Counted from the first letter of the stretch, positions 1 to 5,097 are shown. The stretch is DNA of 5,327 nt from Methanobacteriota archaeon (GCA_016212785.1 JACRDW010000044.1:1-5327), one strand, 5' to 3'. The notes: generated from the letters alone by a model not told the origin. Made by a program: numbers and translations.

Positions 1-1
1 G

Positions 2-913
2 CCACTTGTTATTTGCTCATTAAATCCAGAGCTGTTGGAAGTCGGACTCGAAATCGCATCTAAGAAAAAACCTCTCATCTATGCAGCGACAAAAGAAAAC
101 TGGAGCGAAGTCGCAAAGCTTGCTCTGAAATACAGCTGCCCCGTAGTTGCTTCTTCGCCGGGAGATATGCAGGGGTTAATTGACCTTGCCCAGAATTTGC
201 TTGAGCAGGGCATTAAGGATATAGTATTGGACATCGGTACCTATCCGAAGGGAAAGAAGTTCTCTGAGATGATGGAGAACCTAGCTATGCTCAGGAGGCT
301 CGCAATAGAAGACGGAGTAAAGGTGCTCGGATTTCCGCTGCTAGGCATGCCTTCGGTGGTCTGGACTGAGGAGAAAGACCTTGTCAAAGCAGCTGCAGCT
401 GAAGCTGCCCTTGCAGCCGCTCAGCTGCTGAGATTCTGCGACATGCTTATTTTGCACTCCCTCGATACATGGGCGCTGCTGCCGCTGCTTACCCTGAGGC
501 AGGGAATTTATACCGACCCAAGAGTTCCGTTAAGCGTTCAGGCAGGATTGAAAGCAATCGGCAAGCCGGATGAGAACTCTCCTCTCCTCCTCACCTCGAA
601 CTTCGCTTTGACTTATTACACGGTTGCAGGAGATTTGGAGTCCAGCAAGGTTTCCTGCCATGTTCTGGTCGTTGACACAGAAGGTCTGGCGGTCGAAGTT
701 TCCATGGCGGGGGGCAAGCTCACGCCAGAAGGCATAAATCGCGCCCTGGAGGAAGCGAAGGCTTCCGAGAAAGTTAAACATAAAAAGCTTATAATCCCTG
801 GAAGAGCTGCGAGAATCAGCGGAGAGGTAGAAGACGCTACCGGATGGGAGGTAATGGTCGGACCGATAGACTCCTCAAAAATCGGTGCATATCTGGAAGA
901 AAAATGGAGATGA
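2..913 (+). CDS. cdhE: Acetyl-CoA decarbonylase/synthase gamma subunit, corrinoid iron-sulfur protein large subunit (5' truncated)
   Basis: The frame is open from the left edge, so the gene starts outside the window; 303 codons plus TGA remain of a family usually around 450-470 residues. The N-terminal [4Fe-4S] cysteine domain is missing; what is left is most of the TIM barrel and the C-terminal corrinoid-binding region. Family signatures I recognise are LRQGIYTDPRVPLSVQAG, LLLTSNFALTYYTVAGDLE and the C-terminal PGRAARISGEVEDATGWEVM followed by VGPIDSS. In the family this subunit pairs with the delta subunit (CdhD), carries the cobamide, and passes the methyl group between tetrahydro(methano)pterin and the acetyl-CoA-forming A-cluster of the CODH/ACS complex in the cytoplasm. 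A TTG at 35 is an internal Leu codon, not a start. Downstream it abuts a RAM-domain gene by 3 nt. Function is confident; the direction of carbon flow (assimilation or acetyl-CoA oxidation) cannot be told. Confidence 0.93.
   Translation, partial: PLVICSLNPELLEVGLEIASKKKPLIYAATKENWSEVAKLALKYSCPVVASSPGDMQGLIDLAQNLLEQGIKDIVLDIGTYPKGKKFSEMMENLAMLRRLAIEDGVKVLGFPLLGMPSVVWTEEKDLVKAAAAEAALAAAQLLRFCDMLILHSLDTWALLPLLTLRQGIYTDPRVPLSVQAGLKAIGKPDENSPLLLTSNFALTYYTVAGDLESSKVSCHVLVVDTEGLAVEVSMAGGKLTPEGINRALEEAKASEKVKHKKLIIPGRAARISGEVEDATGWEVMVGPIDSSKIGAYLEEKWR
906..909 (+). promoter_or_regulatory. Ribosome binding site of the RAM-domain gene
   Basis: GGAG lies inside the last codons of cdhE, 7 nt before the ATG at 917. 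It overlaps the cdhE termination region, so translation of the small gene is probably coupled to cdhE. Confidence 0.7.
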
Positions 914-916
914 AAT

Positions 917-1144
917 ATGGTAGTTGCTGTCTGCTTTATAAACGTAAGACTGGGGGAAGAAGTCAAGATAAGAAGAAAGCTGAGCATGTTTCAGGGAGCC
1001 AGGGACATCATCGAGCTGTTTGGGGAATACGACTTCATGATAGTCCTCGAGACGGGCGATTTAAGGCAGGTGAACTTCATAGTTGACAGCATCAGAAAGC
1101 TCGAAGGAGTTACCGCAACGAAAACGCTGGTCGGGGCGTATTAG
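917..1144 (+). CDS. Stand-alone RAM (Lrp/AsnC ligand-binding) domain protein
   Basis: The 75-residue product is a complete RAM/AsnC_trans_reg domain (beta-alpha-beta-beta-alpha-beta) with no DNA-binding helix-turn-helix. The family signature is clear: a first strand VVAVCFINV, the helix around residues 14-25, the turn GEYDFMIVLETG (G36, Y38, D39), a second helix QVNFIVDSIRKLEGV, and a final strand TATKTLVGAY. Family knowledge: RAM domains dimerise, assemble into higher oligomers and bind amino acids or related effectors at subunit interfaces; stand-alone versions occur in archaea and may act by joining full-length Lrp proteins or as small sensors. The ATG start is supported by GGAG 7 nt upstream, and the gene follows cdhE by 3 nt, so it is most likely in the CODH/ACS operon. 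A regulatory link to that complex is inference from position only. It ends in TAG, which overlaps the stop codon of the convergent gene. Confidence 0.88.
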   Translation: MVVAVCFINVRLGEEVKIRRKLSMFQGARDIIELFGEYDFMIVLETGDLRQVNFIVDSIRKLEGVTATKTLVGAY

Positions 1145-1398
1145 TACAACTTGTTCGCAAAATCCACGATTTCCTTCATATCCTTCTCGACTTTTTTTTC
1201 CTTCTCTTCTGCGGGTTTTCCTAAAATCTCTTTCTTTTCCAGCTCTCTTTTCTTCTCGTAGGCTTCCAGTTCGTTCAGAAGCCGGCGGATTGCGGTTCTG
1301 TAAAATTCGGACATGCTGGTGAACATTCCCCTCTACACAAGTGCCCTGATTTTTCCCTTATCTTCTTCGGGTATTATTCCGCTTATCTTTTTTGACAT
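1141..1398 (-). CDS. Ribbon-helix-helix (CopG/NikR-type) regulator interrupted by an in-frame TAG
   Basis: Reading from ATG at 1398, codons 1-21 (MSKKISGIIPEEDKGKIRAL, then V) are followed by TAG at codon 22. The same frame then continues RGMFTSMSEFYRTAIRRLLN and on to TAA at 1143-1141, 85 sense-plus-amber codons in all. Across the TAG it matches the archaeal RHH pattern: strand I-S-x-x-I-P-E-E, helix 1 K-I-x-x-L-V-x-R-G-x-F-x-S, helix 2 S-E-F-x-R-x-A-I-R-x-L-L. Residues about 48-85 form a very charged Lys/Glu-rich tail, probably helical. RHH proteins bind operator DNA as dimers through the N-terminal strand, which here lies before the TAG. The 1398 start is supported by GGGG 5 nt upstream overlapping the end of the HAD gene (2 nt between genes), so the two are co-transcribed. 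If TAG terminates, the product is a useless 21-mer, and a 61-residue fragment could start at ATG 1326 or a 57-residue one at ATG 1314, lacking the DNA-contacting strand. Pyrrolysine readthrough, nonsense mutation or assembly error all remain possible. Confidence 0.72.
1333..1335 (-). other. In-frame amber codon inside the RHH gene
   Basis: The + strand reads CTA here, TAG on the coding strand, at codon 22 of the RHH frame. It falls in L-V-x-R-G-x-F, where RHH relatives often carry Glu, Lys or another polar residue, so GAG or AAG to TAG by one substitution is easy to imagine. The following bases, AGGGGA then ATG (1326), resemble a ribosome binding site but only about 1 nt from that ATG; the next ATG (1314) is 13 nt away, so reinitiation is possible but not well spaced. 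Confidence 0.8.
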
Positions 1399-1400
1399 AA

Positions 1401-2366
1401 TTACCCCAGCTTTCCAGCCTGCCCTCTCACCAGCATTCTGTATCTCTTGTGGGTATTTATTACTTGCCCCAGCTTTTTTTCATCTGCATTTTCCAGGCAG
1501 CTGTAGTTCTCGGATTCGAGACTTTTGGCAGCTTCTATCGCTTCCTTTCTGCCCCCCCTGAGAAAAGCAGAAGTTATCGGAAGTATTGAGCGCAGCGTAG
1601 CTGAAGCAACGCCGACGCTTGCATAAGGCACTGCAAATGCATTTCCATTAAAAACGATTGCAACACCGCCGCTCTCCTTGACTTTCCTCAGCATCTTGTA
1701 ATCCGTTATGCTGTCTCCAACCGCTGCGACTTCCCGGAAGTCTCCCCAGTCGCTTTCCACAAACCTCTGCATCGCATCGACCTTCCTCTGCCCCCCTATT
1801 ACCGTAACCTCGCTGAAAACTCTGCCTAGAGGCGTTTTCCGGAGCCTGCTGAAAAAGAAGTCATCCAGAATTCTAACGATTTTTTGCTCGTCTTTTTCGT
1901 TCAATATTCTTTTCTCCAGCTCCTTTATTATCTGAAAGTCAGCATTTTTTAATTCCGAGGAATATTCGTTTAGCGGCAGCCTGGTGCACGCAATATCTTC
2001 CCTCGCTACGCCTACTTTCCTGCCGATGTTGAAGGCGTGCTGCTCATAGCTCGTCGAGATTATTCGAACTTTCCAGCCCTCTTTCCTCAGCTCTGAAATA
2101 ACCCCCCTCGCTCCTCTGACCACTTTCGCCTTACTGGAAACCTTCCTTATGTCCTCTTCAGAAATATGGTGGTATATCAGGAATGGTACAATAAGCTTTA
2201 GGGTATCCCCGGGCTCGTAATCGCGCCTGCCCTCGAGCGTGAGGACATCATCATACCTGCTTATTATTTCAAAAATTTTCCTGCCGTTCTCTGCAAGGCT
2301 GAGAACTTCGTAGGCATTGTCCTGCGGCGAGAGGGGACCTTCCAAATCGAAAAATATCAGCGGCAT
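1401..2366 (-). CDS. HAD-superfamily phosphatase, archaeal COG4030/EhaR-like
   Basis: The 321-residue protein carries the four HAD motifs in order: motif I FFDLEGPL (nucleophile D7, with E9 in place of the usual second Asp), motif II IISTSYEQ (S104/T105), motif III K195 in GGQRKVDAMQ, and motif IV AVGDSITDYKML (D218, D222). A long cap insert lies between motif I and motif II and between II and III. The DLEG form of motif I is also known from ThrH-type phosphoserine/homoserine phosphotransferases. Overall length and motif spacing fit the archaeal COG4030 group, annotated in methanogens as EhaR, an accessory gene of energy-converting hydrogenase; no other Eha subunit is in this window, so a hydrogenase role is unsupported here. 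The substrate is unknown, and a phosphorylated small metabolite is the likely type. The ATG at 2366 places motif I at the N-terminus as in relatives. No good Shine-Dalgarno precedes it, which fits a short-leader mRNA. The RHH gene follows by 2 nt. Confidence 0.85.
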   Translation of the reverse strand: MPLIFFDLEGPLSPQDNAYEVLSLAENGRKIFEIISRYDDVLTLEGRRDYEPGDTLKLIVPFLIYHHISEEDIRKVSSKAKVVRGARGVISELRKEGWKVRIISTSYEQHAFNIGRKVGVAREDIACTRLPLNEYSSELKNADFQIIKELEKRILNEKDEQKIVRILDDFFFSRLRKTPLGRVFSEVTVIGGQRKVDAMQRFVESDWGDFREVAAVGDSITDYKMLRKVKESGGVAIVFNGNAFAVPYASVGVASATLRSILPITSAFLRGGRKEAIEAAKSLESENYSCLENADEKKLGQVINTHKRYRMLVRGQAGKLG

Positions 2367-2389
2367 CCTATAAAGGTAGATGTAACTGC

Positions 2390-2403
2390 TTTTAATAATT
2401 TAT
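2390..2403 (-). promoter_or_regulatory. Probable TATA box of the HAD-RHH unit
   Basis: On the minus strand the AT-rich run ATAAATTATTAAAA ends about 24 nt before the ATG at 2366. An archaeal TATA box at this distance would start transcription within a few bases of the ATG, giving a leaderless or very short-leader mRNA, in line with the lack of a Shine-Dalgarno. The rest of 2367-2455 shows no gene. Confidence 0.45.
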
Positions 2404-2450
2404 GGAAAATCCCACTGCTTTTTCGCCAACTAACTCAATCAGCGGTTTCT

Positions 2451-2456
2451 ACCTCC
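2451..2456 (-). other. Consensus Shine-Dalgarno-like GGAGGT with no gene behind it
   Basis: The minus strand reads TAGGAGGT at the stop codon of the 49-residue gene, a near-perfect ribosome binding site. No usable reading frame follows: the nearest start-like codon, TTG, is closed after two codons by TAG. It may be chance, or the remnant of a lost downstream gene. Confidence 0.3.
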
Positions 2457-2605
2457 TATTTCTTGGCATCAACTAATATCTCCTGCTTTATAGCAACGAG
2501 CCCCTCCCCCTCTATCGGTATCAGCACATAGTTTTCTATGCTCCCGGACTTGCTCGGGCGGATAATTACCCGAGCTTCGTTGGAGCGATGTATAAGCTCT
2601 CCCAT
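2456..2605 (-). CDS. Unrecognised 49-residue protein
   Basis: ATG at 2605 opens a 49-codon frame ending in TAG at 2458-2456. The product begins MGELIHRSNEARVIIRPS, continues KSGSIENYVLIPIEGEGLV and ends AIKQEILVDAKK. I do not recognise a family. The alternation of hydrophobic and charged residues (ARVIIR, NYVLIPI, LVAIKQEILV) suggests three or four beta strands, so a small soluble beta-rich domain; there is no membrane segment and no cysteine. Support for a real gene is strong for its size: GGAAGGTGG sits 4 nt before the ATG, and a TATA box TTATAAAT lies at 2643-2650, placing a start site around 2620 just ahead of that ribosome binding site. It fills most of an otherwise geneless stretch (2367-2709). 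If the TAG were read through, only six further codons (EVETAD) would follow before TGA at 2437-2435. Confidence 0.62.
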   Translation of the reverse strand: MGELIHRSNEARVIIRPSKSGSIENYVLIPIEGEGLVAIKQEILVDAKK

Positions 2606-2609
2606 CCAG

Positions 2610-2618
2610 CCACCTTCC
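2610..2618 (-). promoter_or_regulatory. Ribosome binding site of the 49-residue gene
   Basis: GGAAGGTGG on the minus strand ends 4 nt before the ATG at 2605, and decides that start. The frame is open upstream only to a TAA at 2647-2645 with no other start codon. Confidence 0.6.
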
Positions 2619-2642
2619 CAAGCAGGTATGTGTGATGTCCAG

Positions 2643-2653
2643 ATTTATAATAT
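2643..2653 (-). promoter_or_regulatory. TATA box of the 49-residue gene
   Basis: The minus strand reads ATATTATAAAT, preceded by an A-rich GAAAA that could serve as the BRE. It lies 38-48 nt before the ATG, so a start about 25 nt downstream leaves a leader of roughly 15-20 nt containing the ribosome binding site. Confidence 0.6.
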
Positions 2654-2677
2654 TTTCTTTTAAAAATTAAAAGAAAA
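2653..2677. repeat. Perfect 11-bp inverted repeat with 3-nt centre
   Basis: Left arm TTTTCTTTTAA (2653-2663), centre AAA, right arm TTAAAAGAAAA (2667-2677). It directly abuts and slightly overlaps the TATA/BRE region of the 49-residue gene, an operator position for an archaeal repressor or activator. The same T-rich tracts on the minus strand (CTTTTCTTTT and TTTTT) lie about 33-48 nt past the end of the membrane-protein gene at 2710, so a T-tract terminator for that gene is an equally good reading; both may hold. Confidence 0.6.
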
Positions 2678-2709
2678 GTTTATGTTTTACAAATAAATTT
2701 TTTGTATTT

Positions 2710-3351
2710 TCAAAAATTAGTAATAACAATCCCGTCTAGTTTGAAATTTTTAGCAAAGGATATGCGCTCCTGCGGCAGCGGCGGAATATTCCTGTAGAAG
2801 AGCACTGTATTTTTCAATTGAATGCCTGTATACGACAAAACTCCAATTAAGTCATAGGCAACGTCGAAGGCTAGAAAAGCAAAAAGATACAGCCAGTGCA
2901 AGTAAGGTGCGTAGCAGACTGCAAAGACAGCAAGCTTCATAGAGAATCTGTGCAAAAAGAAGAATTTCAAGGCTCTGTTGGTTTTTCGCGAATCAACGTA
3001 GTCATTGCCTCTCTCGTCGATTATGCCTGCCAGAGTTAGAATGAAGAAGGGCAGCCAGATTATACTAAATCTGCCGCTCAAAAATAGCAATGTTACCAGC
3101 ACGAAAGCACTTATCCTAAAGGCACGGTTGTCTATCTTACCCGACAGAAAAACGCCTGCGAGAATTGCAAACAATACAGTCGCCGCAGAGGCATCATATA
3201 TCGAGATGCCTGTCCAGATAACAACTAAAAGCGCAGCAATGAGAAATGCAAATTTTTTGTTGAATGCGTTCTCATCAAAGGCCTCGTCTATGAATTTAAG
3301 CCCACCTCCAATTACCCCAAGCGAAAAAAGTATCAAAATTTCATCGTTCAC
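2710..3351 (-). CDS. Multi-pass integral membrane protein of unknown function
   Basis: From GTG at 3351 the product has 213 residues with about six or seven hydrophobic segments: near residues 4-21, 32-48, 51-71, 79-97, 98-115, and a long hydrophobic stretch around 139-178 holding one or two passes. Charged motifs between them include FIDEAFDENAF after the first segment, AGIIDERGNDYVD after the fifth and FDVAYDLIG in the last; the short C-terminal tail ends ITNF and is polar. I do not recognise a family. An upstream in-frame ATG at 3378 would add nine residues, but GGAGGTG lies 5 nt before the GTG, and the TATA box at 3383-3392 would start transcription downstream of that ATG, so GTG is preferred. 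It follows the lipid-kinase gene on the same strand and seems to have its own promoter; a role in membrane lipid or isoprenoid work is only a guess from position. Stop is TGA. Confidence 0.8.
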   Translation of the reverse strand: MNDEILILFSLGVIGGGLKFIDEAFDENAFNKKFAFLIAALLVVIWTGISIYDASAATVLFAILAGVFLSGKIDNRAFRISAFVLVTLLFLSGRFSIIWLPFFILTLAGIIDERGNDYVDSRKTNRALKFFFLHRFSMKLAVFAVCYAPYLHWLYLFAFLAFDVAYDLIGVLSYTGIQLKNTVLFYRNIPPLPQERISFAKNFKLDGIVITNF

Positions 3352-3356
3352 GTGGC

Positions 3357-3363
3357 CACCTCC
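3357..3363 (-). promoter_or_regulatory. Ribosome binding site that decides the GTG start
   Basis: GGAGGTG on the minus strand, 5 nt before GTG at 3351. This is the best Shine-Dalgarno attached to a gene in the window and lies downstream of the alternative ATG at 3378. Confidence 0.75.
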
Positions 3364-3382
3364 AATTAAAAATCGCATAACA

Positions 3383-3399
3383 TAAATATAAATCTTTCG
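3383..3399 (-). promoter_or_regulatory. BRE/TATA promoter of the membrane-protein gene
   Basis: The minus strand reads CGAAAGA followed by TTTATATTTA in the short gap after the lipid-kinase gene. A start about 25 nt downstream falls near 3362, next to the ribosome binding site, giving a leader of about 11 nt. Confidence 0.55.
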
Positions 3400-3402
3400 A
3401 GT

Positions 3403-3987
3403 TTAAACCGCAAAACTCATTGCAAGACCTGCGAATACTGGCATTGTGAGATTGTCATTTATTTTTATTGGAAGAGACTCCACCAACATTCCCGCGAGAG
3501 CGCCGATAAGTGCGGTAGGGGGGCTTACCTGCGTTGCTGCGCCTAGGAAAGCGAATAAAAAGCCAGCTGCTGTGCCCTCCCAGCTCTTTGAGGGGTTGTA
3601 GAAAATTTTGCTGTGACCGAAATTTCTTCCGACCAAGGTGGAAACAGAGTCGCCGAGTGCAAGTATTAAAATCGAAGCGCAGACGACGTTTATGTTCGAG
3701 CTGAAAAAGAGCAGTGAAAAAAGGGAGCCGATGAAAAAAAAGAGCGCACCGCTTGCAGGACTTTTTTCTATAACTTCTGTTCTCTCCGCGGCATCTATGA
3801 AATTCGAAACAACCGGAAGCCTAAGCTTCCTTTTGTATCCCTCCGCGGCTAGGTAAAGGAAGATAATCGCCAAAACAAGCGTTGCAAAAGGTACCAAGAA
3901 ACCAAGTGCATTGTAAGACCAGCGCACGTATAAAGCAACTGCAGCTCCGGAAGCGTGAATCAATTGCCTTTTTGTTTCCAGGTCCAT
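3403..3987 (-). CDS. CTP-dependent polyprenol/diacylglycerol kinase family protein (SEC59/DGK1/VTE5, CTP_transf_1-like)
   Basis: The 194-residue, strongly hydrophobic protein has about five to seven membrane segments. Family motifs are visible: KRQLIHASG at the N-terminus (residues 6-14), AAEGYKRKLRLP (47-58), ALGDSVSTLVGRNFG (110-124, with G112-D113), NPSKSWEGTAAGF (131-143, with K134, E137, G138) and VESLPIKINDNLTMPVFAG (169-187, with D178-N179). This set is typical of COG0170 enzymes, which use CTP to phosphorylate dolichol, phytol or diacylglycerol at the membrane. In archaea the likely substrate is an isoprenoid alcohol (dolichol for glycosylation or geranylgeraniol salvage), but this is inferred; a CDP-lipid synthase role is less likely given the DGK1/SEC59-type motifs. 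Start ATG 3987 lies 9 nt after the protease stop, with GAGGA overlapping that stop, so translation is coupled to the protease. Stop is TAA. Confidence 0.85.
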   Translation of the reverse strand: MDLETKRQLIHASGAAVALYVRWSYNALGFLVPFATLVLAIIFLYLAAEGYKRKLRLPVVSNFIDAAERTEVIEKSPASGALFFFIGSLFSLLFFSSNINVVCASILILALGDSVSTLVGRNFGHSKIFYNPSKSWEGTAAGFLFAFLGAATQVSPPTALIGALAGMLVESLPIKINDNLTMPVFAGLAMSFAV

Positions 3988-3996
3988 AAATATTCC

Positions 3997-5097
3997 TCAA
4001 GGAATAGGCACAGGAACAACCGTAAATATTATCGCCAGCAGCATTGTCGTGGAAATAAAAATGGTTAGTTTCTCAGCGCTCTTTTCGTCTACAAACTTGG
4101 ACAGAATCTCCCTCAAGATGTGGTGTCCATCAGTGACGGCAATGCCGAAGTGCAGCGGGGCGAGATTTATCAAACCAATCCCTAAATTTAAGATGAGTAT
4201 CCAGTTTAAGGAGAAGTAAAAGTAGGTAGGCAAGCCTTCTTTGAGAGGATTTTCAACCCCTATTCCGATATAGCCTCTCTCAGGGGCATCTTTTTTTGCA
4301 GCAGTTGTAATGTAGAACGAGCCCTTATCAGTTGCTATGTTGACTCTCTGGTTTGGCTCGATTTCCTTTACAGCGTTAGCGAAATCTTTGTACGAAGAAA
4401 TTTCTATTCCATTTATGGCTTTCAGCACCATTCCCTTCTCCAGAACTCCCTCAGCAGGCGATTCTTTGGTGACGCCGGTTATTTGAAGCGTAGAGAAATC
4501 AAAGAAAGTTGAGGATAGCGACGCAAGGGCTATAAAAGTAAGGAGCGCAAGCAGTATGTTTCCAAAAGAGCCGACGGAATATACGCGCATTCTGGAAACT
4601 CTGGGCTTGCTTTTCAGCTCTTCTTCATCAGGCTCCACGAAAGCGCCTATAGGTATTGCTGCTGCAGATACGATGCCCAGGCTTTTCAGCGCTACATCCT
4701 CGCTCCTTGCAACTATTCCGTGGGCAAATTCATGTACAAACAGTACGGTGATTAATCCGAGCATGCCGTACCAGAAGGGTATGGTAATGCCCGGAATGAC
4801 AAGCTGAACGCCTCCCTCGGGCGGAATTTTGAGAACGTAAGCCGAGTATATCATATGGACAATATACGAAACTATAAATACCATTCCAAGAATTCCGACC
4901 ACAATCGCAGCTGAGCCGAAAATGTTCCAGAATCTTTTATGCCTCGCTATTTGTGAGATGAATTCTCTGCCCTTCTCTGTTCTGAAAATCAGAAAGATGA
5001 GGTGCCGCTCAGCCTTCAGCTTGCCCCTCTTCTCAAGCTCAAGAATGGCAAGCCAGGAAATCGCTATTATTATCAGAAGCAAGTACCACTTCGACAT
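3997..5097 (-). CDS. Site-2 protease family membrane metalloprotease (M50) with PDZ domain
   Basis: The 366-residue protein shows the zinc motif HEFAH (H122, E123, H126) in a membrane segment and the second active-site motif around LINLAPLHFGIAVTDGHH (309-326), where D323-G324 supplies the third zinc ligand. Membrane segments lie near 4-19, 60-88, 104-130, 136-153, 173-196, 293-313 and 345-363. Between the two catalytic parts, residues about 204-283 form a PDZ domain (ITGVTKESPAEGVLEKGMVL, AINGIEISSYKDF, GYIGIGVENP). Enzymes of this kind cut membrane-bound substrates within the bilayer, often releasing an anti-sigma or other regulator in bacteria; archaeal substrates are largely unknown. The ATG at 5097 has GGTG 5 nt upstream. 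The lipid-kinase gene is coupled downstream. All catalytic residues are present, so it should be active. Stop is TGA. Confidence 0.93.
   Translation of the reverse strand: MSKWYLLLIIIAISWLAILELEKRGKLKAERHLIFLIFRTEKGREFISQIARHKRFWNIFGSAAIVVGILGMVFIVSYIVHMIYSAYVLKIPPEGGVQLVIPGITIPFWYGMLGLITVLFVHEFAHGIVARSEDVALKSLGIVSAAAIPIGAFVEPDEEELKSKPRVSRMRVYSVGSFGNILLALLTFIALASLSSTFFDFSTLQITGVTKESPAEGVLEKGMVLKAINGIEISSYKDFANAVKEIEPNQRVNIATDKGSFYITTAAKKDAPERGYIGIGVENPLKEGLPTYFYFSLNWILILNLGIGLINLAPLHFGIAVTDGHHILREILSKFVDEKSAEKLTIFISTTMLLAIIFTVVPVPIP

Noticed and set aside
35..913. TTG at 35 as the start of cdhE
   Set aside because: The frame is open to the left edge and the preceding residues (PLVICSLNPEL) continue the domain; the gene is simply cut by the window.
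616..987. Minus-strand frame of 123 codons opposite cdhE
   Set aside because: Low-complexity Ser/Thr-rich shadow of a well-supported plus-strand gene; no family likeness.
1142..1322. Extension of the RAM gene through its TAG
   Set aside because: The extension would be Ser/Phe-rich antisense sequence of the RHH gene with a second TAG; the RAM domain is already complete at 75 residues.
1141..1326. A separate 61-residue gene starting at ATG 1326
   Set aside because: It would begin within the RHH domain, lacking the DNA-contacting strand, and the GGGG upstream is only about 1 nt from the ATG. It fits better as the C-terminal part of the TAG-interrupted gene, though reinitiation cannot be excluded.
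1313..1561. Plus-strand frame opposite the RHH and HAD gene ends
   Set aside because: Phe/Pro/Ser-rich composition typical of antisense of charged coding sequence; no ribosome binding site or family match.
2641..2709. AT-rich stretch as a replication origin or attachment site
   Set aside because: Only one inverted repeat is present, with no repeated boxes, integrase gene or tRNA nearby; promoter and terminator signals explain it.
3005..3385. Plus-strand frame of 126 codons opposite the membrane protein
   Set aside because: Basic, Ser/Lys-rich antisense shadow; it crosses the promoter and ribosome binding site of the minus-strand gene.
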